From Lepidodermella squamata (Eukaryota > Gastrotricha): a DNA stretch of 64,000 nucleotides. The notes below the pieces were generated by a model. It had not been told where the DNA came from and did no database searches. It worked only from the letters and a program-made list of their open reading frames with translations. Below are positions 47,367 through 57,573 of the stretch, in pieces; within the stretch, counting starts at the first letter, position 1; the number at the start of each line of letters is the position of its first letter. The position numbers and the translations under genes were made by a program. The stretch covers positions 2,542,001 through 2,606,000 of the forward strand of contig JBLDXI010000019.1 of the NCBI GenBank assembly GCA_047495785.1, in the 5' to 3' direction.

Positions 47367-47463
47367 CATTGAGCAGCTGTTGAATAAACTTTCATCATTG
47401 AAATTGAAAAAGACGCATAGCGAAATGGACTCGGTGCATGTTTTTTTTTATTTATTTGAGCTA

Positions 47464-48504
47464 TCAGTTTCGTTTCGCAGCTTTTTGTCTCTCTAACTGA
47501 TTTTGCTGCTCAGAATAAGCATCCCATTCGGCAGCCCATGACGCCGAGTGATACATGATAGTATACGCATTCGGGTACTGGCTCTTGCACTTTCTCTCAT
47601 TCAACCACCACGACTCACCATCACAATACGGCATGCTCTTCGACCGCTTATGCTTCCAATGAAACGGATATATCAAGCCCGGCCGCAGCATCCTGATATC
47701 ACCGACCTGCTCATCGCCATTTTCCAGCAATCCATGCGACCACTGAACTCTGTTATCATCAAACAAAGTCTCGCCAACTTCCCTATATTGTTTTATGCCT
47801 TTCGCTAGAGCAGCTGGACCTGTTAAATCTTCCGGCCTTGTATGTGCCCCTTTTGTATCGAAATTTACCATAATTTGTCTGATAACAAAGAGCCAAACAC
47901 TATGACCAGGTTCTGAGATCATGAAAGCCGGCGGAATGTTCCAATCTAACTCGGAATACTCAGGGCCGAGGTAAGCGAGAGTTGCCGGCGTAGTTGCATT
48001 ATCAATTAAAAAGTCAATATTTCTCAGTGGCTCTACGTCCAGATCAGTGTACACCCCGCCGTAGTAATGCATCAGGAGATATCGCATCGAATCAGCCCGC
48101 ATTATTCCTACCGGGAATTTGTCGTAATAGGGTAGAAACCACGAATAGTGATGCTCGACCAGTCCACGATTCGCATCGTCTGTCCACAAGTGGTGATGCC
48201 AATGCGGATGAAGTCGGACCCACTCTTTTCGGTATTTCCGATATTTCGGCGGGGGCGCATTCGTTTTCCAAGATTGGTGGAGGATTTTGGGTATTTTAAA
48301 CTTCGCTTGTGCGGCTGCGTCGACATGTTGCGCGAATTGGCTGGCTATTTTTGAATCATTGAAAGATGGTCTGTTATTACATGGACACAGTCCGCAATTG
48401 CGCGATAAAAAGCGCGGTATAATGAATATTGATGTCAGAGCTACAGCGAAGAAAGCTAATTTTGATCGCCTTCTGTTAGGCCCTAGGACGATGTAGGGCC
48501 CCAT
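47464..48504 (-). CDS. GT32-family glycosyltransferase (DXD motif), type II membrane protein
   Basis: Intronless, 346 aa. A short basic cytoplasmic tail (NRRRSK), one membrane anchor (about residues 16-33) and a lumenal catalytic domain suggest a Golgi enzyme. Family marks: IPKILHQSWKT (about 71-81), WTDDANRGLVEHHYSWF, IMRADSMRYLLMHYYGGVY and the DLD of YTDLDVEP (about 154-156), which binds the metal-nucleotide sugar. The arrangement is that of the Och1/Sur1-like 'DXD sugar-binding region' transferases common in fungi, plants and bacteria, rather than the animal alpha-1,4-galactosyltransferase branch. Donor and acceptor sugars cannot be predicted. Lack of introns in an intron-rich neighbourhood allows horizontal or retro-origin, but several other genes here are also intronless. 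Confidence 0.85.
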   Translation of the reverse strand: MGPYIVLGPNRRRSKLAFFAVALTSIFIIPRFLSRNCGLCPCNNRPSFNDSKIASQFAQHVDAAAQAKFKIPKILHQSWKTNAPPPKYRKYRKEWVRLHPHWHHHLWTDDANRGLVEHHYSWFLPYYDKFPVGIMRADSMRYLLMHYYGGVYTDLDVEPLRNIDFLIDNATTPATLAYLGPEYSELDWNIPPAFMISEPGHSVWLFVIRQIMVNFDTKGAHTRPEDLTGPAALAKGIKQYREVGETLFDDNRVQWSHGLLENGDEQVGDIRMLRPGLIYPFHWKHKRSKSMPYCDGESWWLNERKCKSQYPNAYTIMYHSASWAAEWDAYSEQQNQLERQKAAKRN

Positions 48505-49143
48505 AGTGAGACGTCATGCGATTTTTATGCGGCGCGTGAGCTCTGAAAACGGTGGGATTGGTATTGCGACCTGAAAGGTGTGTTTTCAAGTTGCCAAGGA
48601 CGCTTTAGTTCCTCTAACAATAGTAGCTGTTTTAGTTGCAACATCTTTGAACAAATTGCATACATACAAAAAGCATCCGCTTAGATTGGTGATAGTAAAA
48701 CCCCCAGGTGCGTAGTAGCGGGGTGTGCGCAAGGTTTTTCGTGATTGATTTTTGTAGAAACCTGGGCATATGATCCGAGCTTCCATGGTGCTAAGAGGAG
48801 TTCATGTATGAAGGGAATTACTCATAGAATTATCTCATATATATTATTAGTAGCATCAGATTTTCGCAATTATTAGGTTTCAGGCTTATTCGTGAACTTT
48901 TACTGTGGAAATGTCTGTTAATCCGAACAAAATACAACGGACCAACGAATCAATCTCGGTTTCAGATGAAACAAAAAGTAACATCGAACAGTAAAAGCCG
49001 CGATAAAGAAAACAAATTATTTATTCTAAATTGTAACATTGTAATAATACAGCAATTTGAATGAAATAATTAGAAAACTGGCAAGCTAAAAGACATCCAG
49101 CCGATTCTCCAGCGGATTCTTAGCGGCTATTGAGCGGATTTGT
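48505..49143. other. Intergenic, nothing recognised
   Basis: 640 bp between the GT32 gene and the first Gly/Pro-rich gene on the same strand. No coding or repeat signal that I can support. Confidence 0.35.
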
Positions 49144-49455
49144 TTAGCTTGAGGCGCTGATCGTTGTGGTGCTTGGCGGAGGACCACGGCGGGGTCCATG
49201 GCCACCGAAACCGCCAAAGCCCTCAGTGCCATTTGGAGGTGGTCCCGGGAAGGTGCCATTGAAATTTGGAGGTGGGCCGGGGAAAGTTCCATTGAAGTTT
49301 CCGTGGGTGAAGTTGCCTCCAGTCGGTGGTTGAGGGCGACTGCCATCAGAGGCTCCGCCGAAGCCACCACCATTGCCGCGAGCTTGAACGACGATGAGGT
49401 AAGCCGACACGAGGGCAAGACTGGCAAGAAGAGTCAGAAAATTCATTTTTAGCAC
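49144..49455 (-). CDS. Small secreted Gly/Pro/Asn-rich protein, copy 1
   Basis: Intronless, 103 aa. Signal peptide MNFLTLLASLALVSAYLIVVQA is followed by RGNGGGFGG and tandem short repeats FNGTFPGPPP (twice), then NGTEGFGGFGGHGPRRGPPP and a Ser/Thr tail ending ISASS. NGT/NFT sites may be N-glycosylated. Cysteine-free. A TTTAAA element lies about 66 bp upstream (49521-49527 on the plus strand). Two further copies (51172-51468, 56830-57126) differ at only a few residues. Function unknown; composition recalls small cuticle or gland peptides and Gly-rich antimicrobial peptides. This copy is the most diverged outside the coding part. Confidence 0.8.
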   Translation of the reverse strand: MLKMNFLTLLASLALVSAYLIVVQARGNGGGFGGASDGSRPQPPTGGNFTHGNFNGTFPGPPPNFNGTFPGPPPNGTEGFGGFGGHGPRRGPPPSTTTISASS

Positions 49456-50759
49456 AAACTTTGATATACAACTGAATGACTGAAAATGTTGCGATGCTTT
49501 GAGCCGCGCAATCGGCGCCCTTTTAAAGGGTGATTTTTGGCACCGCCGAGTTCAGAAAAACCGTGGCAGGCCACGCTCTTGTGTTTTTTTTGTCGCCAAC
49601 GTGCGTCAACAATGTTGTAGGTTTACTGTGTTTTGTTTGAAAAAAATTGTCAAAATGACCTGGGTCGTGTCAATGATAGCCGCATCGCGAATTAAAAAGG
49701 TCACGTAAGCGGCATGTTTTTGCTTCTTGGCTTAAATTCACCTTTTCCTTTTCGTCTTCCATGATGAGTAATTTCGCGAAAGTTAAATGGTGAGCGTAGC
49801 AAAAAGCTGATTGAGCGTCACAAATGTTGTGTGAATGTAGCAAAATTTACATGCAAATATGGTAAAATACAGTGGATACCGCGACGTTCACTCAGTTTCT
49901 TGCGACGGTGGCTCAGCCACCCTATTACATTTCGCGAATATCTCGGTGAATTTCTTCTGATTATTCTCTAACACGGTGTTAGTAACACCCATCTAATCCG
50001 AAATTGGAGATCGCTACCCATCAAAACTGCGGGACGGATATAAAAGATTCGGTCACAAGTAAACATATGTCATTCTTCCTAGGCACTACATATTGATCAA
50101 TTGTTGTGTGCATATCGCCAAGCGGTTGAAGACGACGCCTTACAAAGAAGTTTGATTAGAAAGACTGCAGGCATGCCGAAACCTGTTAGACCCTATGCCA
50201 CTAGGGAAACAGCCATTGCCAAGTTGCCTCTCATGCCCAATCGTGATTTTAAGTTTTCGAGTATTTCGACTCTTTCTTTTCAATTATTGAGGCTGCCTGA
50301 GAGCCTTTATCTTTATTTCCTAAGGCTACCTGCCTAAGGCTTACCTAAGGCTTACCTGCTAAGGCTTCAAATTTCTGTCCGCTAAGCCTCTATATTTCTT
50401 TCGAAAAAGCCACTTCTTATTAATATTTCTGCCCATTTAGTAAACAAATATTTGACTGCGGAGTTATTCGCTCCGCCGCGCTTTATATAAACTCCATCAG
50501 CTATATGAGCATAAAAAAAAGCATGCAATTTGTGAAGGTTAACCATGCTAATTAGCGCAAGCGTTAGTAAATGCGGATTTCGCTATATTCTAGGCCAGAG
50601 TCAGGTGTTTCAATATGTAGTGAGGAGAAAAATTAGTAAGGGAGAACAAGTCGGCAAGACCAGAAAAGTCAAAATCTGGCTTCTAGTTTAATCGCTTAGC
50701 TCCTCGATAAACCAGGCGAGTGAAGTTTTAGCGGCATATCTTTGTGGTTGAAACATTGC
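49456..50759. other. Intergenic region with a short CTAAGGCTTACCTG repeat cluster
   Basis: No gene seen. At about 50318-50390 the word CTAAGGCTTACCTG and variants recur four or five times in direct orientation, a small local repeat of unknown meaning. Confidence 0.4.
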
Positions 50760-51907
50760 ATCCTTTGAATACGGGTCCAAATACGAATTTCTAAACGAAG
50801 GTTAATAAATCACTATATTCGACAGTTTGATGTAGTTGTGATTTTCAAATGTTAATTCTGAATTCGATCATAAGGGGGATTTCTTTTCTGCGAAAAGTGC
50901 CCAATCATCCGCATTGGTTTCATCCAATTTCATTCATGCAGGTTCCAATAACTGCTATGATCGTCGGTAGCAATTTCGCTAACATTCAGCTAGTAACTAG
51001 CATTAGTGCAAAAAGTAAACATGAAGTCATTCTTTAAATTACTACTCATTTATTATTCGTTAACATGTCGCAACTGCGACTTTCAATGTAAAAAAGTAAA
51101 AACCATAAAAGAAAATTAGGCAATAGACATCGAGTCTATTTCTGAATAGTTCACAGGAATGCTATTTAGCCTTAAGCGCTGATCGTTGTGGTGCTTGGCG
51201 GAGGACCACGGCGGGGTCCATGACCACTGAAACCACCAAAGCCTTCGGTGCCATTCGGAGGAGGTCCCGGGAAGGTGCCATTGAAGTTTGGAGGTGGGCC
51301 GGGGAAAGTTCCATTGAAGTTTCCATGGGTGAAGTTGCCGCCAGTCGGTGGTTGAGGGCGACTGCCATCAGAGGCTCCGCCGAAGCCACTGCCATTGCCG
51401 CGAGCTTGAACGACGATGAGGTAAGCCGACACGAGGGCGAGACTGGCAAGAAGAGTCAGAAAATTCATTGCTGAAATAGCTTGAAGTTGAAATTAATTGT
51501 TGATTTGAGATGTGAGTTTGTTGCGATGCCTGTAACCGGTAAATCGCAGCCCTTAAATAGGCTGATTGTTGGCTCCGGCAGCTCCGAGTTCAGAAAAGAC
51601 GTGGCAAGCCGCCCTCGTGTTTTTTTGCTCGGCGCTTCAACAAGCATGGCTAAAGCTCCTGTAAGAAGTGTCGCACTGACCCGAGTCATAGAAAAAACTG
51701 GATTGATGCACACGAAGGCATCTTGTTGAGCATGAATCTACTGTTTCCTTTTCCAGTTGAAAATTTCATATTATACTAGTTTCATATCAGTTTTTTCAAC
51801 TGAATTAATGAGCTTGAATTAAGACACCAACACGAATTGCGTAGGTCGCGCTATAAAATGAACTATTTCCGTTTTTGTATCAATTCCTCTGGTGAAAGCA
51901 TCGAGTC
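50760..51907. repeat. Segmental duplication, left copy
   Basis: Direct repeat of about 56296-57573. The core (about 51040-51720, holding the second Gly/Pro gene, its promoter and 3' flank) is nearly identical to 56700-57380. The outer parts (shared words CAAATTTCTAAACGAAGG; ATGAACTATTTCCGTTTT) are clearly diverged. Confidence 0.8.
51172..51468 (-). CDS. Small secreted Gly/Pro/Asn-rich protein, copy 2
   Basis: 98 aa, intronless, with the same signal peptide and FNGTFPGPPP repeats as copy 1. It differs by GSGFGG for GGGFGG, FSGHG for FGGHG, and a shorter tail (TTTISA). A TATA-like TATTTAA lies 85 bp upstream on the minus strand (51553-51559), identically placed in copy 3. Core gene and flanks are almost identical to copy 3, differing mainly at silent sites. 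Confidence 0.8.
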   Translation of the reverse strand: MNFLTLLASLALVSAYLIVVQARGNGSGFGGASDGSRPQPPTGGNFTHGNFNGTFPGPPPNFNGTFPGPPPNGTEGFGGFSGHGPRRGPPPSTTTISA

Positions 51908-52551
51908 ACTTACCCAAGTTTGGTAAAATTTTAAGTAATAAGTACGAATTACGCAGTAGTTCGCGCAGCCGGCAGTTATGAACTGTTTCCTTTTCTTTTC
52001 TGAATTGAATCCCGTGCAATCCCGTGATAATGATCAAAATGCTAGTTTGCGTGAAGATGTAATGTTGATATCCAGGTATATATACCTGCTCGCGATGATA
52101 TAGGCTTTTGGGTCAAATTGAGCAATTCCATGCAGTGTGCGCAGGGTGCGATCTTAGATCCGGAAGCTGCCAGGGATGGAACATTTTTCCCTGAAAGTCG
52201 CACACAGCCATCCTTTAGCCAAAGGAGCTTAACCCCTTTCTCCACTCCGCGAGGAAGCAAAAACCAAGAAAACTCCGACTGTCTACAGGGTAACGCTTTT
52301 TTTGTTAGCACGAGCGCCGATTTTGCTATTTCCGCGAGCTTCAGCCAGGTGTTTAAATATTACGAAAGAAAAAACGTTCGCAGAACATTTAGCTGCCTTA
52401 GGGGAAGAAACGCTAGGAACGCGACATAAAAAGTGGGGGAGTGGCTGAGTAAACGATGCTCGCAAAGTTTTATTCGCATTCGAACCTCCCCCTCAGTTTG
52501 GAAGCCTATAAAAGACATATCTGTGTGTCAGAGTTGACATAATTCCCCAAA
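51469..52551. other. Intergenic between divergent secreted-protein genes
   Basis: Contains the TATA-like site of the Gly/Pro copy 2 (51553-51559) and, at the right end, the TATA box of EB-like copy 2 (52507-52513). An open frame of 103 codons at 52118-52429 lacks any recognisable feature and is not annotated. Confidence 0.4.
52507..52513 (+). promoter_or_regulatory. TATA box of the EB-like gene at 52552
   Basis: CCTATAAAAGACATA, 45 bp before the ATG, so the 5' UTR should be only about 10-20 nt. This is the same CCTATAAAA word as upstream of the paralogue at 35972. Confidence 0.7.
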
Positions 52552-53361
52552 ATGCTCGGAACCAGTTTTTCTCTCCTTCTGCTCGCTTGCAGCGCACTGT
52601 CGACCGCAGCCTTATATCTTGGCGAATACAATTGCAAGACAGATTCCGACTGCGTGGACCTCAACGCTGCTTGCATCAAACACTGTGGGGGTAAGACACT
52701 GTGTGAATGCAAAGGTGGCTACATTCCAGCTCTACCTGACGTTGACCACCCCAGGCATTGGTGCTACAAGACAATGAACTGCACGACGGTAACCATTCAT
52801 CATTTGTTATCTTGCAATTTATATATGGAATGACTTTCTGACAAGGACGCCCAATGCAAAGCGTACGACGGAGTTTCTTTCTGCCATATTGGGAAGTGTG
52901 TCCCCTACAACAAGGCTGGCAATGTTTTCTCCACGCCCAGCTGGATGGCGGGTTGGGATATCGAAAATAATCCCGACATTGTAATTGACGGCGAAGGCAA
53001 ACTGAACACGTGGCCTGCTTTCATGAAAAAATCAACTACTCCTCCTCCCGCTGGAGATTACACTGTCCCTAATGTTGCCAATGGCGTAATTCAACTCAAT
53101 TCTACGGGCTGCTACTACAAAGAGCAATGCGCCGACCCGAATTCACAGTGTTTCGGAAGCTCCGTGGCCCGTGACAAGCCAACCAATGCTGGTACCTGCC
53201 GTTGCCGAGGCGGCTATAGCATGTTCCCCACCAACCAGGAATCCCCGAAATATTGGTGTTACACAAGGATGGCTTGTTTGGTAGCGAGTGATTGTCTCCC
53301 TGGTGCAAATTGCATTGGCGGCTGGTGCAACCCTAAACGTTATGATCCGAAAACCGCTTAG
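52552..53361 (+). CDS. Secreted Cys-rich EB-like protein, copy 2
   Basis: Exons 52552-52788 and 52846-53361 (57-bp intron, GTAACC...TCTGACAAG); 250 aa. Signal peptide MLGTSFSLLLLACSALSTAA. The Cys pattern CKTDSDCVDLNAACIKHCGGKTLCECKGGY matches copy 1, and the second exon shares its STPSWMAGWD / TPAWMAGMD segment and the C-terminal Cys module. The intron falls at the same place (after the final Cys-x-Thr of module 1). Codon use is less biased than in copy 1. Function unknown. The first part of exon 1 is duplicated on the opposite strand at 56488-56670. Confidence 0.86.
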
Positions 53362-53668
53362 ATTCTATAATCTACATCTATCCATATTACAAGGATTAAC
53401 GTATCAAATAAGGATAAAGGTTATAGTGCTGTTATTTTCCTAGCAGATATTTTCCTACGAAATCTAATCACCGGGTAGGGCTCTGCAGTAAGGATTTCTC
53501 CGAAAGGACTCAGTAAATATACTATCACTCACGAATTCAAAGATCCAGTGAATTTATTTTTGCTTCTTAAATTAAAATATTGTAATTATGACATTTTTGA
53601 CATGCTTGACGTAAGTCATAATCAAGCCAAACAAAGACAGTGTTAGCAAATATTTCTCAGTCATTCAA
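53362..53668. other. Convergent intergenic spacer
   Basis: 307 bp between the stop codons of the EB-like gene (+) and the flavin monooxygenase (-); it should hold both 3' UTRs. No other feature. Confidence 0.4.
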
Positions 53669-55000
53669 TTAATTTTTTTCTACAGGAACAAAGAGGCAAC
53701 CATCAAACTTAGAAAGCTTTTCTGCGTCATTTTCAATCAAAATGCGTGATCGGAAATTCATGAAATCGTCGCGCATGATTTTCAACTGGCTATAGGCTAA
53801 TTTCCTCATAAAACGGGGCATAGGCTGCGCTTTCGCCATAGTTGCAAGTTCATCAGCCAGTTCCAACTCGAGTTCCACCACACAGAAGTACTCGGTAACG
53901 TCATCGATTTTAGGTAGCTCTGGCAACCATTTGTCGTGAAATCTTGCAATATCAGCCAGCATCTCGGACTGACCCGGTAACTTGATCGTTCCGTCAACCA
54001 CAGCGCAAGCAAACTCAGCATCGAGCCTCAGTTTACGAGTAGTAAGCGCATAAGCCTTTCCAATGAAAAATAACGAAGGTAAAGCTGGATGAACTACGTG
54101 TTTGTAAATCGGGAACAGACATGGCAATTTATCGAAATCCAGCTCGAGCTCGTTTGACAGCGGATGAGACTGGCGATATCCTGTTGCGAAAACAATGGCG
54201 TCAACATTTGCCGTAGTCCCATCTATGAAGAACGCCGTTTTGCCAACAGCTTTGGCAAGATTAGGCCGAAGTTTGACAGGGCAATTGTCATTTTCCGAAA
54301 ACCAGAAAGGTTTGAAACGATGCCAGGATAAATAAACCTCAGGGCAACGCCTTGCCAAGTTAGCTGTGAGATCCATACCACCAAATGAAGTGCCAACAAT
54401 CAGCACCCCTTTACCGGACAGGGATGCCGGCTCGTGAAGTTCTTGGGAGTGGGAAATAGTTCCGGTAAATAGCTTAGTATCGAATTCGGGAGGTATAACA
54501 GGCTTGCGATGCTGCCCACAGCAGAAGAAAACGTAATTGAAATGCTCGGCCTGAACCTCACCGGTTGCAATATTTTTGGACTCAACAATCGCCGTTTCAG
54601 GATCAGCCGGGTTTCGATAAACGTTCTTAACCAGGGTGGAGAATCGGATGAATCGCGCGAGATTGAAATTCCGCGCGAATTCTTGCAGGTATTGAAGATG
54701 TTCAAAATGCATCACGAACGTCCTTTTGGTGATATGCTCGGGTAATGGAAAGTCAGGGTGTATCTCCATTAAGAATCGATGAGTATTCGCTTGCAAGCCA
54801 CGGTACATACTGCTTTTGATTGGAAAGCCTTCATTTGATGTATCTGGCTTTTCTACGCTCGGTACCCATTCGCCTCCAATTTCATCAGAACCCTCAAAAC
54901 ACACAACTTCCAGTTCAGGGTAAACAGGAAGAAGCCGCTTTTGAATGGTGTACAAGGCGACCAAGCCGGCAGGGCCAGCTCCAATAACAGCTATTCTCAT
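53669..55000 (-). CDS. Flavin-containing monooxygenase (FMO-like)
   Basis: Intronless, 443 aa. NADPH- and FAD-dependent oxygenation of N- or S-containing substrates. The FAD-binding Rossmann motif GAGPAGL lies at residues 7-13, and ERxxxxGG-type EGSDEIGGEW follows. The FMO-type FTGTISHSQEL matches FxGxxxHxxx but lacks the usual terminal Tyr. The NADPH motif is GTSFGGMDL (usual form GxSxSA/G), and FATGY is intact (IVFATGYRQSHP). Length is somewhat shorter than vertebrate FMOs (about 530) and there is no C-terminal membrane anchor. Start chosen because MRIAVIGAGPAG begins the FAD fold directly. Could also be called an N-oxidising FMO/SNO type. Confidence 0.88.
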   Translation of the reverse strand: MRIAVIGAGPAGLVALYTIQKRLLPVYPELEVVCFEGSDEIGGEWVPSVEKPDTSNEGFPIKSSMYRGLQANTHRFLMEIHPDFPLPEHITKRTFVMHFEHLQYLQEFARNFNLARFIRFSTLVKNVYRNPADPETAIVESKNIATGEVQAEHFNYVFFCCGQHRKPVIPPEFDTKLFTGTISHSQELHEPASLSGKGVLIVGTSFGGMDLTANLARRCPEVYLSWHRFKPFWFSENDNCPVKLRPNLAKAVGKTAFFIDGTTANVDAIVFATGYRQSHPLSNELELDFDKLPCLFPIYKHVVHPALPSLFFIGKAYALTTRKLRLDAEFACAVVDGTIKLPGQSEMLADIARFHDKWLPELPKIDDVTEYFCVVELELELADELATMAKAQPMPRFMRKLAYSQLKIMRDDFMNFRSRILIENDAEKLSKFDGCLFVPVEKN

Positions 55001-55749
55001 ATTGATTCTCTAAAATGAAGACATAAACATTAGAAAATGAAAGATCAGCCGTTGGGGATGAACTCTGGATGAACTCTGGATCTATCGGTTACATCCATAG
55101 TAGGGCCCGTGGGTGATTTTTGGAGTTACGATCCGGCTCAGAATAAGAAAATGGGACAAAAATGAGACCTGAGAAAAGATTCCGGATTCCGGTGCTAGGT
55201 GATAAGCTGATTTCTCCGGGTCAGATAAAAGTGAATTGTTACTTTATAATAGTTATACTTCAGTTGTTCCCTTTTCAAATAAGTGTGAAGAAGAAGATAA
55301 TAGCCGCTTGCCAAGTAGAAGATAGTGTAATCAAGTGTAACCAAGTATGGGGCACGTATTTTTTCTGTAGAATGTAAAAGCGGCCACTATAGCTGATTAC
55401 TATAGTTGATTACGCTACAATGCCACGGCAGCTTTGGGTGTAGCGCTATCGCTGCGGAACGTTAAGGATTGAGACCTATTTAGAACCATCTGCTTAAAAT
55501 CAACTAGGATATCGAAAAATATCTGGGTTGAAAATTGGTATTTGGTAGCAAAACTGGATACTAGGTGAAATTGAGAAAAACAGTTCAGCCAAAAGATATA
55601 ATACCTAGATTTTGTCTTTTATTTCAAATTAAAATTCATATAAGAAATATTGCTGCTGCAATCCTTTGATATAATTTCACGATTATCAAGCACAGTAAAA
55701 ATATAGACATCAAGCCTATATCGTGAATCGGAATTGCGACGGAAAGTTT
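55001..55749. other. Intergenic, nothing recognised
   Basis: 5' flank of the monooxygenase and unassigned sequence. No supportable gene. Confidence 0.35.
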
Positions 55750-56005
55750 GTTTAACTAGGCGCGCTAATCGCTGTAGTACTAGGCTGAGGGCTGAGGACG
55801 ATGGCGGGGTTCACCGAAACCACCAAAGCCCCGAGTGCCATTCAGAGGAGGTCCGGGAAAGGATACCAATGAAATTCGCCGGTCTGCGTTAAATTTGGAA
55901 GGGCATAAAGCTATCAATTTGCAAAGGGGACAAGTCACATGCACTTACTGGGTGAAATTTCCGCGGGTGAATTTGCCACCATTCGATTTAAGTTCTTTAA
56001 TTAAA
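55750..56005 (-). pseudogene. Decayed Gly/Pro-rich secreted-protein copy
   Basis: On the minus strand, NGGKFTRGNFT (about 55948-55983) matches TGGNFTHGNFN of the live genes, and PGPPLNGTRGFGGFG (about 55815-55855) matches PGPPPNGTEGFGGFG. The two pieces are separated by about 90 bp of unrelated sequence, lie in different frames, and the last part carries stops. The signal peptide is gone. A dead fourth family member. Confidence 0.75.
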
Positions 56006-56487
56006 GTTGAAAGACGCGTCGTAGGGCAAAACTCTTGACGGGGAAATGTAGGCCATGTCTCAGGGATTCTGGCGACACCAAATTCCTGTCTCAAAACACG
56101 GATTGCACAGGAATCGATCTGAAAAAACTGTGAACAATTTGTATTAGAGCCAGAAATCAGAACCAAGCATTTGACCCAATTATTAGACCCAGATTGTGGC
56201 GCAACAATCGAATATTACAGTTTTTCAAATTGAATCATAATCCGTAATCCATGATGTTTTGAGCCAACAATTTGGTGTCGCCAGAAATTTCCCCCATGTT
56301 ACAGGTTCAAATACGAAATACAAATTTCTAAACGAAGGACAATAAATCCCTCTTTTCGACGATTTGACGGCTCTGTGATTTTCGAAATCTAAATTCTGAA
56401 TTCAGTCATTAGGGCCGGTCATTGCCGATGCTTACTAAGCTAAATTTCTTTTCGAATAGTGCCCAACCATCCAACAACCTCATCGTC

Positions 56488-56670
56488 GCATTCGCACCTT
56501 GTTTTACCGCCACAGTGTTTAATGCAAGCAGCGTTGAGGTCCACGCAGTCGGAATCTGCCTTGCAATTGTATTCGTCAAGATATAAGGCTGCGGTCGAAA
56601 GTGCGCTGCAAGCGAGCAGAAGGAGAGAAAAACTGGTTCCGAGCATTTTGGGGAATTATGTCAACTCTTA
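56488..56670 (-). pseudogene. EB-like exon 1 fragment (start, signal peptide and first Cys module only)
   Basis: About 183 bp closely matching exon 1 of the 52552 gene, including the 20-nt leader before the ATG (GTTGACATAATTCCCC). It carries 53 codons up to GGKTRCEC and then breaks off into unrelated sequence. It lacks the TATA box, the rest of exon 1 and exon 2. A truncated duplicate, inverted relative to its source. Confidence 0.8.
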
Positions 56671-56829
56671 CACGCAGTACATGAAGTAATTCTTTGAATA
56701 GCTACTCATTTATTATTCATTAACATGTCGCAACTGCGACTTTCAATGTAAAAAGTAAATCCATAAAAGAAAATTAGGCAATAGACATCGAGTCTATTTC
56801 TGAATAGTTCACAGGAATGCTATTTAGCC

Positions 56830-57126
56830 TTAAGCGCTGATCGTTGTGGTGCTTGGCGGAGGACCACGGCGGGGTCCATGACCACCGAAACCGCCAAAGC
56901 CCTCAGTGCCATTCGGAGGAGGTCCCGGGAAGGTGCCGTTGAAGTTTGGAGGTGGGCCGGGGAAAGTTCCATTGAAGTTTCCATGGGTGAAGTTGCCGCC
57001 AGTCGGTGGTTGAGGGCGACTGCCATCAGAGGCTCCGCCGAAGCCACTGCCATTGCCGCGAGCTTGAACGACGATGAGGTAAGCCGACACGAGGGCGAGA
57101 CTGGCAAGAAGAGTCAGAAAATTCAT
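56830..57126 (-). CDS. Small secreted Gly/Pro/Asn-rich protein, copy 3
   Basis: 98 aa, identical to copy 2 except at one residue (FGGHG for FSGHG). Same signal peptide, repeats and TTTISA tail. TATA-like TATTTAA 85 bp upstream on the minus strand (57211-57217). The upstream 250 bp is also essentially identical to copy 2, so both copies should share regulation. Confidence 0.8.
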   Translation of the reverse strand: MNFLTLLASLALVSAYLIVVQARGNGSGFGGASDGSRPQPPTGGNFTHGNFNGTFPGPPPNFNGTFPGPPPNGTEGFGGFGGHGPRRGPPPSTTTISA

Positions 57127-57573
57127 TGCTGAAATAGCTTGAAGTTGAAATTAATTGTTGATTTGAGATGTGAGTTTGTTGCGATGCCTGTAACCGGTAA
57201 ATCGCAGCCCTTAAATAGGCTGATTGTTGGCTCCGGCAGCTCCGAGTTCAGAAAAGACGTGGCAAGCCGCCCTCGTGTTTTTTTGCTCGGCGCTTCAACA
57301 AGCATGGCTAAAGCTCCTGTAAGAAGTGTCGCACTGACCCGAGTCATAGAAAAAACTGGATTGATGCACACGAAGGCTGCTAGTTTAGCTTGAATCTACT
57401 GTTTCCTTTCCAAGCTGAAATTACACTAATTTCAAATGACTTTCAACTATTTTTATGCAAATTATCCTGAATCCCCTGACGGCCTCAGCATGAAGAGCGT
57501 AGGTCGCACTGGCCACAATAATGAACTATTTCCGTTTTAGTATCAATTTTTCGGCTTAAAGCATCGAGTTTCA

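Larger units (their letters stand above)
56296..57573. repeat. Segmental duplication, right copy
   Basis: Direct repeat of about 50760-51907, with the EB-like exon fragment inserted in its left half (absent from the left copy). The core 56700-57380 is nearly identical to the left copy. Confidence 0.8.

Noticed and set aside
52118-52429. 103-codon plus-strand frame upstream of EB-like copy 2
   Set aside because: No signal, domain or paralogue; ends in the promoter region of the next gene.
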